Assembly: GCF_000169195.2 (NCBI RefSeq)
Contig: NC_016023.1
Location: forward strand, 2,790,001 to 2,854,000
Length of the DNA: 64,000 bases
Origin: Heyndrickxia coagulans 36D1
Lineage (GTDB): Bacteria > Bacillota > Bacilli > Bacillales > Bacillaceae_C
Direction: 5' to 3'
A program made the translations under genes and the position numbers. The notes beneath the pieces are model-generated. The model searched no databases. It saw only the letters and a program-made list of their open reading frames with translations, and was not told the origin of the DNA. Shown in pieces: positions 42,197-50,332 of the stretch; the stretch's first letter is position 1; each line of letters starts with the position of its first letter.

Positions 42197-43006
42197 TTGA
42201 ATGCACCAATAGGCGTGATTGATTCGGGGGTTGGCGGCCTGACCGTCGCAAAGGAAATGATGCGCCAGCTTCCGAATGAGACCATTTATTATGTGGGCGA
42301 TACAGCACGATGCCCGTATGGACCGCGGCCGGTGGAAGAAGTCAAAAAATTCACTTGGCAGATGATCCGATTTCTGATGGACAAACAAATAAAAATGCTG
42401 GTCATCGCCTGCAATACGGCTACGGCAGTGATTTTGGACGAAGTCAGAGAAGAGCTGAAGATTCCGGTGCTCGGCGTCATTTATCCCGGCGCGCGGGCCG
42501 CTTTAAAACATACTAAAAATTTCCGGATCGGCGTGCTCGGCACGATCGGCACGATTAAAAGCCAGGCGTATGAACGGGCGTTAAAAAGCATCAATAAAAA
42601 AGTCAAGATTACGGCGCTTGCCTGCCCGAAATTTGTCCCGCTTGTGGAAAGCGGCCAGTACAACAGCCCGATTGCCAAAAAAATTGTCGCCGAAACCTTG
42701 TATCCGATCCAAAATTGCGGCATTGACACAGTCATTCTCGGGTGTACCCATTATCCGCTCCTCGGGCCGATTATCAAAAACGTGATGGGCGCGGGCGTTT
42801 CGGTCATCAGTTCCGGGGAGGAAACCGCGCGCGAAGTAAGCACGCTTCTTTACTTCCACGACCTTTTTAATATGGAAGACACGCGGCAGAAGCACCGCTT
42901 TTACACCACCGGCTCGAGCAAAATATTTGCCGCGCTTGCATCAGACTGGCTTGAACAGGATATTACTTGTGTGGAAACCATTCAATTGGGGGAGACGCTC
43001 TCCTGA
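42197..43006 (+). CDS. racE: Glutamate racemase
   Basis: 269 residues. It makes D-glutamate for peptidoglycan (and poly-gamma-glutamate where present). The two catalytic cysteines lie in [12 protein letters not shown] and [11 protein letters not shown], with the N-terminal [15 protein letters not shown] and [13 protein letters not shown] motifs. Normal length. The start is TTG just after ysmB. Confidence 0.96.
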   Translation: MNAPIGVIDSGVGGLTVAKEMMRQLPNETIYYVGDTARCPYGPRPVEEVKKFTWQMIRFLMDKQIKMLVIACNTATAVILDEVREELKIPVLGVIYPGARAALKHTKNFRIGVLGTIGTIKSQAYERALKSINKKVKITALACPKFVPLVESGQYNSPIAKKIVAETLYPIQNCGIDTVILGCTHYPLLGPIIKNVMGAGVSVISSGEETAREVSTLLYFHDLFNMEDTRQKHRFYTTGSSKIFAALASDWLEQDITCVETIQLGETLS

Positions 43007-43096
43007 TTGGATGGTTTTTTGTTTTGCCTTAGCCCAAGCCCGCATAGAAACGGCCGCGAATAGGCACAATAGCTTTTGAAAAACGGAGGTGGATAT

Positions 43097-43312
43097 ATGG
43101 AAAACAATGGTTTGGCTTACCACGAAACAAGGGAGCTCCATGAAATGCTCAATTTCAAAACCATTTGTTTATTAAAATCGAAAATGATGTCCGGCCTGGT
43201 ATTCGACCAGGATTTGAAGGCATTGATGGAAAAAGACGTGCAGCAGGCAGAAGCAGCCATTCAAGAAATGAAAGCTTTATACAAGCTGAATCCGGGAGGG
43301 ATGCTGCAATGA
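43097..43312 (+). CDS. CotF-like small spore coat protein (first pair, short member)
   Basis: 71 residues. HETRELHEMLNFKTICLLKS resembles the N-terminal helix of CotF-family coat proteins and of YraG/YraD. A partner with the same motif is encoded at 45269. GGAGGTGG ribosome site. Its stop overlaps the start of the longer partner. Association with the spore coat and sporulation expression are inferred from family. Confidence 0.7.
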   Translation: MENNGLAYHETRELHEMLNFKTICLLKSKMMSGLVFDQDLKALMEKDVQQAEAAIQEMKALYKLNPGGMLQ

Positions 43313-43677
43313 TTCATGATTACTTGGAAATCGAAAACGCGGAAGGCATGCCAGAAATGGCGGATTCAGCGGTTGCACTTGAATTTTTGATGAGTATTAA
43401 AACCGGGATCCGGAACGCAGCGGCAGCCATTACGGAATCAAGAACGCCTGCAGTGAGGGCCGCATTCCAGAAACAGCTTGCAGAGGGCCTTTCCCTTCAT
43501 GAAGAGGTTTCAAATTTCATGATGCAAAAAGGCTGGCTCCACCCGTATAACGTAGATGACCAGTACAAACTGGATATGAAATCCGCTGATATGGCGCTGA
43601 TGATCGGCAAACTGAACCTGTTTCCCGGCAATACATCGCGCATGGGCATGATGGCGCAGATTGATGCGGACGAATAG
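43309..43677 (+). CDS. CotF-like spore coat protein (first pair, long member)
   Basis: 122 residues, a helical bundle with SAVALEFLMSIKTGIRNAAA and FMMQKGWLHPYNVDDQYKLD, the latter being the C-terminal CotF signature (kGwy.py). Its ATG overlaps the end of the previous gene (GGGAGGG ribosome site), and adhB follows 9 bp later. The arrangement resembles the B. subtilis yraG-yraF-adhB cluster. Confidence 0.75.
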   Translation: MIHDYLEIENAEGMPEMADSAVALEFLMSIKTGIRNAAAAITESRTPAVRAAFQKQLAEGLSLHEEVSNFMMQKGWLHPYNVDDQYKLDMKSADMALMIGKLNLFPGNTSRMGMMAQIDADE

Positions 43678-43686
43678 GAGGAAAAC

Positions 43687-44823
43687 ATGAAAGCAGTCAC
43701 TTTCCAGGGAATCAAAGATGTCAGAGTAAAAGATGTGCCGGAACCGAAAATAGAGAAAAAAGATGATATTATTGTGAAAATTACGTCATCGGCCATTTGC
43801 GGCTCCGATTTGCATCTCATCCACGGCATGATACCGAATTTTCCGGAAGACTATATCATCGGGCATGAGCCGCTCGGGATTGTCGAAGAAACCGGACCGG
43901 ATGTCACGAAAGTCAAAAAAGGGGATAGGGTGATTATACCGTTCACTGTCGCCTGCGGGGAATGCTGGTATTGCACACACCATCTGGAAAGCCAGTGTGA
44001 CAATGCGAATGCGAACGGCGAGATGGGCGGCTATTTTGGATATTCCCATCTGACAGGCGGCTATCCGGGGGGCCAGGCGGAATATTTACGCGTCCCGTAT
44101 GCGAATTTTACACCGTTTAAAATTCCGGAAAACAGCGAAGTCAAAGATGAAGAACTCGTGTTGCTTTCAGATGCCGCTTCCACTGCGTTCTGGTCGGTGG
44201 ACAATGCGGGTGTAAAAGACGGTGACACGGTTGTCGTGCTCGGCTGTGGACCGGTCGGCCTGCTTGCGCAAAAATTTGCATGGCTGAAAGGGGCGAAACG
44301 TGTCATTGCCGTTGATTATCTGGATTACCGGTTGCAGCATGCCAAGAAGTATAACAAAGTGGAAACCGTCAACTTTGAACAGCACGACAATACCGGCGAA
44401 TATTTGAAAGAACTCACTAAAGGCGGTGCGGATGTTGTCATTGATGCAGTTGGCATGGACGGAAAAATGACACCGATGGAATATTTGACATCCGGGCTGA
44501 AACTCCAGGGCGGGGCGATGAGTGCGCTTGTCATCGCGTCACAGGCGGTGAGAAAAGGCGGCACCATCCAGGTAACAGGTGTTTACGGCGACCGTTACAA
44601 CGCATTTCCGCTCGGCGATATTTTCCAGCGCAATGTCAGCCTTCGCACGGGACAGGCGCCGGTCATTCATTATATGCCGTTTCTGTATGACCTTGTGGCG
44701 CAGGAAAAAGTCACACTCAGCGACATCGTGACGCATGTATTGCCGCTTGACCAGGCTGAAAAAGGATACGAAGTGTTTGATACAAGAACGGACAATTGCA
44801 TAAAAGTGGTCCTCAAGCCGTAA
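43687..44823 (+). CDS. adhB: Zinc-dependent alcohol dehydrogenase (AdhB-like)
   Basis: 378 residues of the MDR family. Catalytic zinc ligands lie in SAICGSDLH and IIGHEPLGIVEE, structural zinc cysteines in CGECWYCTHHLESQC, and the NAD(P)-binding motif in VVLGCGPVGLLAQ. It resembles formaldehyde/alcohol dehydrogenases and B. subtilis AdhB, which also sits among CotF-like genes. The substrate is unknown. GGAGG ribosome site. A terminator follows. Confidence 0.85.
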   Translation: MKAVTFQGIKDVRVKDVPEPKIEKKDDIIVKITSSAICGSDLHLIHGMIPNFPEDYIIGHEPLGIVEETGPDVTKVKKGDRVIIPFTVACGECWYCTHHLESQCDNANANGEMGGYFGYSHLTGGYPGGQAEYLRVPYANFTPFKIPENSEVKDEELVLLSDAASTAFWSVDNAGVKDGDTVVVLGCGPVGLLAQKFAWLKGAKRVIAVDYLDYRLQHAKKYNKVETVNFEQHDNTGEYLKELTKGGADVVIDAVGMDGKMTPMEYLTSGLKLQGGAMSALVIASQAVRKGGTIQVTGVYGDRYNAFPLGDIFQRNVSLRTGQAPVIHYMPFLYDLVAQEKVTLSDIVTHVLPLDQAEKGYEVFDTRTDNCIKVVLKP

Positions 44824-44826
44824 AAA

Positions 44827-44866
44827 AAGCCCGGCGCTGCTTTTTTTAAAAGCAGGCCGGGTTTTT
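44827..44866. terminator. Terminator between adhB and the second CotF-like pair
   Basis: AAGCCCGGCGCTGCTTT pairs with AAAGCAGGCCGGGTTTTT (one bulge). It serves the convergent units. Confidence 0.85.
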
Positions 44867-44969
44867 CGTGCCTGTCCTCTTCAAATGTGTAAAGCGAAAG
44901 CCAGCAGATAAGAGGGAGAAGGCCGGCTGCGCTTTAAACTGACGTAAAGTAAAGCAGTGGGTACGCCGT

Positions 44970-45272
44970 TTAATCGGGAAGGGGGATTTGTAAGGCGGTC
45001 CGGGCTGCCTGCATGTCGACATGCAACTGGTCCTCTATATGATAAGGGTGATAGTAACCCTTTTCAATCATAAAGTCCATGATCTTATCATGCATGTCAA
45101 TGGCCGCCAGAAGCTGTGCGGAAAGAGCGGCTCTGGCTTCCGCTGTTGCCGCCTCGGTTACCGCAAACGCGAGCATCTTCACACCGGACTTTGTTGAAAT
45201 GAGCAAGTCAGATGCAATGATGCTGTCTGACATGTCCCCCATCCCGATGATGTTTTGGAGAAAGCCGTTCAT
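44970..45272 (-). CDS. CotF-like spore coat protein (second pair, long member)
   Basis: 100 residues. SDLLISTKSGVKMLAFAVTE and FMIEKGYYHPYHIEDQLHVD carry the CotF helical pattern and the KGYYHPY signature. The ATG overlaps the stop of the short partner by 4 bp. In B. subtilis all yra coat genes run the same way as adhB; here this pair is inverted and convergent with adhB. Confidence 0.75.
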   Translation of the reverse strand: MNGFLQNIIGMGDMSDSIIASDLLISTKSGVKMLAFAVTEAATAEARAALSAQLLAAIDMHDKIMDFMIEKGYYHPYHIEDQLHVDMQAARTALQIPLPD

Positions 45273-45469
45273 TTTTCTTCCCTCCCCAAAAGCGACATGA
45301 GTTGTTCGATATCCTGCTTCGCCTGCTTTGCATTCTGCCCGAGCAGTTCTTTTAAAGCCGGATCCTGTGCAATGGCCGACATGGTTGCGGATTTTGTTAA
45401 GCAGATGTTTTTAAACATTAATATTTCGTGCATATCAAGCGTTTCATGAACGCCCAGTGTCTGGTCCAA
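45269..45469 (-). CDS. CotF-like small spore coat protein (second pair, short member)
   Basis: 66 residues. HETLDMHEILMFKNICLTKS parallels the short member of the first pair, showing that the two short-long pairs arose by duplication. The start is TTG behind GGAGGG at 6 nt. It is first in its operon, divergent from gerM. Confidence 0.7.
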   Translation of the reverse strand: MDQTLGVHETLDMHEILMFKNICLTKSATMSAIAQDPALKELLGQNAKQAKQDIEQLMSLLGREEK

Positions 45470-45612
45470 ATCAATCCCTCCTGTTCAGCTGTATTTTTAT
45501 TATGGAAAAGCGTGCCGTTTTTATTCTGCCCCGAAATTTTTGCATGTCCGGTCTAATTTTTCGGAATGCCAGTATACATAGTAGTACAAACAGTCTTCGG
45601 GAGGGGAAAGGG

Positions 45613-46653
45613 ATGGTAAAAAAAGCAAAGGCAGCCGGCAAACTTGCCCTGGCGTTTGCGGCATGCAGCATCTGGATCTCGGGTTGCAGCCTGCTACCTG
45701 AGAAGCAGCCGGAAAAAATTGATCCACATCAAAGTGTTTCTGTAAAAGACGGAGCGAAACAAACCGCAAAAGCAAAGAAAGGGCAGGTGCTAACAGAGCT
45801 GTATTTGATTGATAAATACGGTTATGTCGTTCCACAAACGATCGCCTTGCCCGAAAGCAAAAGCATTGCAAAACAGGCACTGGAATACCTCGTGCAGGAC
45901 GGCCCGGTTTCCAATTTGCTGCCGAACGGCTTCCGCGCGGTCCTTCCCGCGAATACGCAGTTGTCGGTAGATGTGAAAGACGGTTTGGCGACGGTCGACT
46001 TTTCGGGGGATTTCAAAGACTATCAAGCGCACGATGAACAAAAAATATTGGAATCGGTCACATGGACGCTGACCCAGTTCGACTCCATTCAAAAGGTCTC
46101 GCTTAAAATGAATGGCAAAAAACTGAAGGCGATGCCGGTTGCGGGGACACCCGTAAGCCCGGATGGTTTGACAAGGGAGGCAGGCATCAATACGGATACA
46201 AAGTATGTTGCCGATATTACAAATACCCATCCGGTCACCGTTTATTATTTGGCGGAAACAGGGGAGCAAAGCTATTATGTGCCGGTAACGAAGCGCGTTG
46301 CGGACAGTAACAAGGACGATGTCGCAGCAGCGGTTGAAGAACTGGTTAAAGGTCCTTCCCCGGGTTCCCATCTTGTGTCCGGATTCATGGACGATGTCAA
46401 ACTGAAGAAACAGCCGGAAGTGGCAAACGGGAAAGTGACGGTTGATTTTAATAAAGAAATTTTAGGGAGCCTCGATAAAAAGATGATCTCAAACGAAGTG
46501 CTCGATCCGCTCGTCCTGACGCTGACCGAGCAAAAAGGGATTAAAAGCGTTGCAGTCGAAGTGGACGGCAGTACAAAGCTTGTTACAGAAGACGGAAAAT
46601 CGGTTTCAGAACCGGTGACAAGGCCGGAAAAAGTCAACACGGGTAGTTTTTAG
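45613..46653 (+). CDS. gerM: Sporulation/germination lipoprotein GerM
   Basis: 346 residues. The signal peptide ends in the lipobox WISGC (Cys at about 26), so it is a membrane-anchored lipoprotein. Two GerMN domains follow (about 70-190 and 215-330), each beginning with LYLIDKYGYVVPQTI- and VYYLAETGEQSYYV-type strands. In B. subtilis GerM works in engulfment-stage spore envelope assembly. The ATG after GAGGGGAAAGGG is chosen over the longer frame. It usually follows racE; here the coat cluster separates them. Confidence 0.93.
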   Translation: MVKKAKAAGKLALAFAACSIWISGCSLLPEKQPEKIDPHQSVSVKDGAKQTAKAKKGQVLTELYLIDKYGYVVPQTIALPESKSIAKQALEYLVQDGPVSNLLPNGFRAVLPANTQLSVDVKDGLATVDFSGDFKDYQAHDEQKILESVTWTLTQFDSIQKVSLKMNGKKLKAMPVAGTPVSPDGLTREAGINTDTKYVADITNTHPVTVYYLAETGEQSYYVPVTKRVADSNKDDVAAAVEELVKGPSPGSHLVSGFMDDVKLKKQPEVANGKVTVDFNKEILGSLDKKMISNEVLDPLVLTLTEQKGIKSVAVEVDGSTKLVTEDGKSVSEPVTRPEKVNTGSF

Positions 46654-46760
46654 CGTGGTTTTTTTGTTATACTATAGAATATGGGACAAAAGGGGTAGCC
46701 AGACTACCTCTTATTTGTATCGTGCATACATAATACATTTCCTTTAAAAGGGGGAGAAAA

Positions 46761-47369
46761 TTGGCGGCTGTTTTGATTGCAACAAAAAACAAAGGTAAAG
46801 CAAAAGAATTTGCAGCTTTATTTTCCCGGTTCGAGCTCGAGGTGAAAACGTTTTTGGATATGGAAGGCGCACCGGACGTAGAGGAAACGGGGAAAACGTT
46901 TGAAGAAAATGCGATTTTAAAAGCGGAAGCGGCGGCCAATGCATACGGCATGATGGCAATTGCCGATGATTCGGGGCTTATGATCGATGCGCTTGGCGGC
47001 AGGCCGGGGGTTTATTCTGCACGCTATGCAGGGAAAGAGAAAAATGATGAGGCAAACATCGATAAGGTGCTTTCCGAGCTTGAAGGGGTACCGGATGAAA
47101 AACGTACAGCTTCTTTTTATTGTGCACTTGCGGTTGCCCGCCCTGGAAAAGAAACATTTACGGTGTCCGGGACGCTTCAGGGAAGGATCACGCGGGAAAG
47201 GATCGGAGAGAACGGATTCGGGTACGATCCCATTTTTATGCTTCCGTCCGGCAAAACGCTTGCCCAGCTTTCTGCCGAAGAAAAAAATAAAATCAGCCAC
47301 CGTGCCCATGCACTGGCAAAACTTTCGGATGCACTGTATTCGATTTTAGGGGAGGAAGGCAAAAAATGA
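46761..47369 (+). CDS. rdgB: XTP/dITP diphosphatase (RdgB/Ham1)
   Basis: 202 residues. The N-terminal IATKNKGKAKEF, DVEETGKTFEENAILKA, DDSGLMIDALGGRPGVYSARYAG and C-terminal GYDPIFMLPSGKTLAQL and ISHRAHAL match the Ham1 pyrophosphatases, which clear deaminated purine nucleotides. This is B. subtilis ysnA. The start is TTG behind GGGGGAG. It overlaps ysnB by 4 bp. rph, normally just upstream, is not here. Confidence 0.95.
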   Translation: MAAVLIATKNKGKAKEFAALFSRFELEVKTFLDMEGAPDVEETGKTFEENAILKAEAAANAYGMMAIADDSGLMIDALGGRPGVYSARYAGKEKNDEANIDKVLSELEGVPDEKRTASFYCALAVARPGKETFTVSGTLQGRITRERIGENGFGYDPIFMLPSGKTLAQLSAEEKNKISHRAHALAKLSDALYSILGEEGKK

Positions 47370-47875
47370 AACTGCTGATTGCAAGTGACAGCCACGGACT
47401 TACGGAAGAGCTGATCGAGCTTAAACGGCGGTACGGCGGGGAAATGGACGCGATGATCCATTGCGGCGATTCGGAGTTGCGAGCGGACGAGGAGGCCATC
47501 CGGGACTTTTTAACCGTGCGCGGCAATTGCGATTATGAGCGGAAATTTCCGCTTGATATCACGAAAGAAATTGGGGACAGCAAAATATTTGTCACCCACG
47601 GCCACCATTATAATGTAAAAATGACCCTGTTGAATTTGTCTTATAAAGCAAAAGAAGTGGGGGCGGATTTTGTTTTTTTCGGGCACTCCCATATTCTCGG
47701 TGCCGAGCTGATTGAAAATACTCTTTTCCTGAATCCCGGCAGCCTTTTGATGCCAAGGGGCAGGACGGAACGGACGTATGCGGTTGTGGAGAAAAACGGA
47801 AATACGATCCGTGTTTCATTTTATACGGACAAGCACCGCGAACTTGAGGATTTACGCCAGGAATTCTCGTTATGA
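47366..47875 (+). CDS. ysnB: YfcE/MJ0936-type metallophosphodiesterase
   Basis: 169 residues of the calcineurin-like fold with metal-binding motifs ASDSHG, HCGDSE, VRGNCD, THGHHYNV and FGHSHI. It is likely a manganese phosphodiesterase; its substrate is unknown. It is coupled to rdgB through ATGA, matching B. subtilis ysnA-ysnB. Confidence 0.93.
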   Translation: MKLLIASDSHGLTEELIELKRRYGGEMDAMIHCGDSELRADEEAIRDFLTVRGNCDYERKFPLDITKEIGDSKIFVTHGHHYNVKMTLLNLSYKAKEVGADFVFFGHSHILGAELIENTLFLNPGSLLMPRGRTERTYAVVEKNGNTIRVSFYTDKHRELEDLRQEFSL

Positions 47876-47999
47876 CGCCGGGAACTCCGGCTGCAGAGCA
47901 AGGCGGGTACGAAGCCGGGCCAATCCGGTTGCGGAAACCGCTGCCTGCTGCTGCACCCGCCCGTTGCAGGAAAAAATCGTGTTTTTTTCAAATTCATGA

Positions 48000-48028
48000 T
48001 TGACATTTGCCCGCCTGCTGATTAAAAT
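48000..48028 (+). promoter_or_regulatory. Sigma-A promoter of tRNA-Arg
   Basis: TTGACA (48000-48005), 17 bp, TAAAAT (48023-48028), about 32 nt before the tRNA. Confidence 0.8.
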
Positions 48029-48059
48029 GATATATGTTCGTAACAAACCATTTTAAAAT

Positions 48060-48133
48060 GTCCCAGTAGCTCAGCAGGATAGAGCATCGGCCTTCTAAGC
48101 CGCAGGTCGGGGGTTCGAATCCCTCCTGGGACG
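48060..48133 (+). tRNA. tRNA-Arg (anticodon UCU)
   Basis: 74 nt folding as a cloverleaf. The acceptor GTCCCAG pairs with CTGGGAC. The anticodon loop CTTCTAA gives UCU, reading AGA. The T arm reads GGGGGTTCGAATCCC. The discriminator is G and CCA is not encoded. It is a single tRNA behind its own promoter. The bases just beyond its 3' end mark a possible integration site. Confidence 0.96.
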
Positions 48134-48324
48134 TATGCACGTCCAGTTAGGACAAATAGAGGTCTTAAAGATGCTTGAAAATGCTGTTATATCAACTTTT
48201 TCAAGCGTTTTTAATTTTTCTGAGAAAAGTTCAAAAAGGTGGGTTTTGATTTCGTTTTACACATTTTTTACACAAGCCGCATCGCCTTTCTGAATGCTTG
48301 CTGAACCGGAAAGGGCAGGACAGA

Positions 48325-48624
48325 ATGAGGGTTGTCCACTATGAGAACACCAAACGGATCAAACCTTACCTGGAATGGCAAAACAGGCCTGCTTGATGTC
48401 CAACCACGAAAGAATATGCTGGAATCCGGCGCGAAGAAGGGAAAGACTCAAAGAAGAAAGGATACAAAAAGAACGTAATCCACTCCATCACAATGTTTAG
48501 GGAAGCTACAGAATCCGAACCGATCGCTAGAATGCCCGATGATCTATTTGAAAAAATCAAAAGAATCCTGCGGAAAATAGAGCAAGGGTATGAATGTTTC
48601 CAAATCGGAGAAGGGAAGAGGTGA
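48325..48624 (+). pseudogene. Small gene interrupted by an in-frame TGA
   Basis: Exactly 100 in-frame codons from ATG 48325 (AGGGCAGGA ribosome site) to TGA 48622, broken by one TGA at 48394-48396 after MRVVHYENTKRIKPYLEWQN. The second half reads TKEYAGIRREEGKDSKKKGY and IARMPDDLFEKIKRILRKIE. A single TGG-to-TGA change would explain it. No family is recognised. Its place in the tRNA-flanked island suggests mobile origin. Confidence 0.5.
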
Positions 48625-48666
48625 ATAAAGCTGATTAGCTATAGAAGAGAGGTTAGATTAAGGGAT

Positions 48667-49080
48667 TTGGAAATATATATGCTATATAATGACAATGTTT
48701 CTATGGGATATTTAATTATCGAGGATTTAAGAAGGCCACTAAACGAAAGCGAGCTTCAACTCTTGCCATTTCGTACAATGGATGAAGAGGATATTGACGA
48801 TGTCAAGAATACAATTAAAATAGATATCGTATTAGATGGGGATGATTATAGTAGTGAAGAGCGGGGGATTTTTGAAGAATTTGCAATGGATTTAGTAGAC
48901 GGGAAGCCCCATTGTGCTTACTTATGTAAAACACATGTCAATGAAAAATTTTTCTATGAACGTCCTGTGGACCCTGGCCCTGCAGATTATCAGAAATTAT
49001 TGGAGTTAGTGGAATCTGGTTTTAATATTTCTGATCATATTTTTGATCACGAGCATTTGATGCATTTATCTCAAGATTGA
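48667..49080 (+). CDS. Orphan acidic protein in the tRNA-Arg island
   Basis: 137 residues, strongly acidic, with low GC compared with its surroundings. Stretches such as GYLIIEDLRRPLNESELQLL and MDEEDIDDVKNTIKIDIVLD show no family I recognise. The start is uncertain. The open frame extends upstream to CTG 48631 (ISYRREVRLRDLEIYM), which sits well behind AGAGGTGA, so the protein may be 12 residues longer with a CTG or mutated start. A terminator follows. Confidence 0.6.
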   Translation: MEIYMLYNDNVSMGYLIIEDLRRPLNESELQLLPFRTMDEEDIDDVKNTIKIDIVLDGDDYSSEERGIFEEFAMDLVDGKPHCAYLCKTHVNEKFFYERPVDPGPADYQKLLELVESGFNISDHIFDHEHLMHLSQD

Positions 49081-49088
49081 AATAAGAC

Positions 49089-49120
49089 GACGGCGGCAAA
49101 AAGGCCGTCTTTATTTTTAT
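49089..49120 (+). terminator. Intrinsic terminator of the orphan gene
   Basis: GACGGC pairs with GCCGTC and is followed by TTTATTTTTATT. Confidence 0.75.
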
Positions 49121-49251
49121 TGCGATGCATGTGGGATACTCTCGGTGTGGACATCTGTTTGTAAGGGGGACAGTCAAGAGCAAGGGTGTCTATTGGGAGA
49201 TGGGAGTTGAAGGAAGCGAAGGGGTCGCCTGGGACGTAGCACATAACCGCA

Positions 49252-49296
49252 AAAAGGCCGGGCAGCAAGGAAAAACCTTGTGACCCGTCCTTTTGT
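49252..49296 (-). terminator. Terminator of the 49.3-kb hypothetical gene
   Basis: On the minus strand ACGGGTCACAAGG pairs with CCTTGCTGCCCGG around TTTTT, followed by CCTTTTTG. Confidence 0.6.
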
Positions 49297-49318
49297 GTAA
49301 AAAGGGTGTAAAGAGCCG

Positions 49319-49615
49319 TTATGATTTTTTCCCTTCTTTTTCCAGTTCTTTCATTTCTTTATGGGTTTGCGGAAATCCGTTTGCGATCCATTCGGAACGG
49401 TATGTGGAGTCCAGCTGTGTGAGCCCTTTTTCTTCCGGTACTTTGTCCGCATCCACACTTTCCATTTGGTCGATTTTTTTGCTGTTTCTCATATCCGTAT
49501 CTTCCCACGTTTCAGCCGAATCTTTTTGCCGTTTATTGCAAGCGGCCATGACCAGCACGGCTCCCCCGGCGGAAAGCAAAGTGCCTGAAATCAGATTCAT
49601 CATTGACCTTTTCAT
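49319..49615 (-). CDS. Hypothetical membrane-anchored protein
   Basis: 98 residues. An N-terminal hydrophobic segment (about 6-25) ends in AAC, reminiscent of a lipobox but not canonical. The rest is a highly charged, hydrophilic tail (QKDSAETWEDTDMRNSKK and onward). No family is recognised. The ATG has GGAGGG at 5 nt and its own terminator, so the gene is likely real. Confidence 0.65.
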   Translation of the reverse strand: MKRSMMNLISGTLLSAGGAVLVMAACNKRQKDSAETWEDTDMRNSKKIDQMESVDADKVPEEKGLTQLDSTYRSEWIANGFPQTHKEMKELEKEGKKS

Positions 49616-49749
49616 CGAATCCCTCCGTCATGTGTAGACTTGTTATTCATTACCCCTTTTTTCTTCTTTTAAATCATCCCATCATGTTTCAATCCTTTTT
49701 CATTTGGACAAACTATAAGTAAAACTGCCTGTTTAAGGGAGGAATTGAA

Positions 49750-50193
49750 ATGCGAAATGCAATCGTTTTACTGGCAAAATTTATCACGTGCATTGTCGCT
49801 TTTGCGGTTGCGCTTGATCTCTTTTTCGATGCGACGATCACAGACATTTTATCGTTCAGCCTGCTTGTCACAATAGTGTCTTATGTTGTTGGAGATGTGC
49901 TCCTTTTGCCACGCATTGGGAATTGGAAAGCAACCGTTGTTGATTTTTTGCTTGTTTATGCCAGTGTCTGGATTTTCGGGAACGTCGTGCTTGACAATTA
50001 TTTGCAAATTGCATGGGGCAGCTTCATTGCCGCCTGCCTGATTTCGGCTGCGGAAGTGCTCGTGCACAGGTTTTTGCATCATGATGCCCCAAGCGCTGAA
50101 AACACGGCAAAAAGGCAAAATCAACGCCTTGCTTATGGCACGGAAATGGCTGAGGAAGAGGACATTCACGATATCAGACCGGACAAGAAATAA
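49750..50193 (+). CDS. DUF2512 (YndM-like) membrane protein
   Basis: 147 residues with four hydrophobic segments (about 5-25, 33-52, 60-80 and 88-108), a cytosolic tail rich in Glu/Asp and Arg, and the DUF2512 pattern (FITCIVAFAVALDLFF, GDVLLLPRIGNWKATVVDF). Function unknown. GGGAGG ribosome site. A terminator follows. Confidence 0.8.
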   Translation: MRNAIVLLAKFITCIVAFAVALDLFFDATITDILSFSLLVTIVSYVVGDVLLLPRIGNWKATVVDFLLVYASVWIFGNVVLDNYLQIAWGSFIAACLISAAEVLVHRFLHHDAPSAENTAKRQNQRLAYGTEMAEEEDIHDIRPDKK

Positions 50194-50195
50194 GC

Positions 50196-50240
50196 AAGCC
50201 GGACACGGAAGCTTTATGGCTTTCTGTGTTTGGCTTTTTT
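50196..50240 (+). terminator. Intrinsic terminator of the DUF2512 gene
   Basis: AAGCCGGACAC pairs with GTGTTTGGCTT, with an inner GAAG/CTTTC stem and a final T run. Confidence 0.75.
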
Positions 50241-50332
50241 CATAATAGAAAGCCCCCTGGCAGTATAAACCCTTTGCAAAAAAACCGGTTCATGCTACAC
50301 TAGTGACGATCTAAAAAAAGGCGGAATGGACA

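Larger units (their letters stand above)
48125..49238. mobile_element. Possible remnant island at the tRNA-Arg 3' end
   Basis: The 11-bp word CCTGGGACGTA at the tRNA 3' end (48125-48135) recurs at 49228-49238, with GCAC following in both after one base difference. Between them lie AT-rich sequence unlike the neighbours, a nonsense-mutated gene and an orphan gene. The pattern fits attL/attR of a nearly lost integrated element, but the repeat is short and no integrase is left. Confidence 0.4.
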
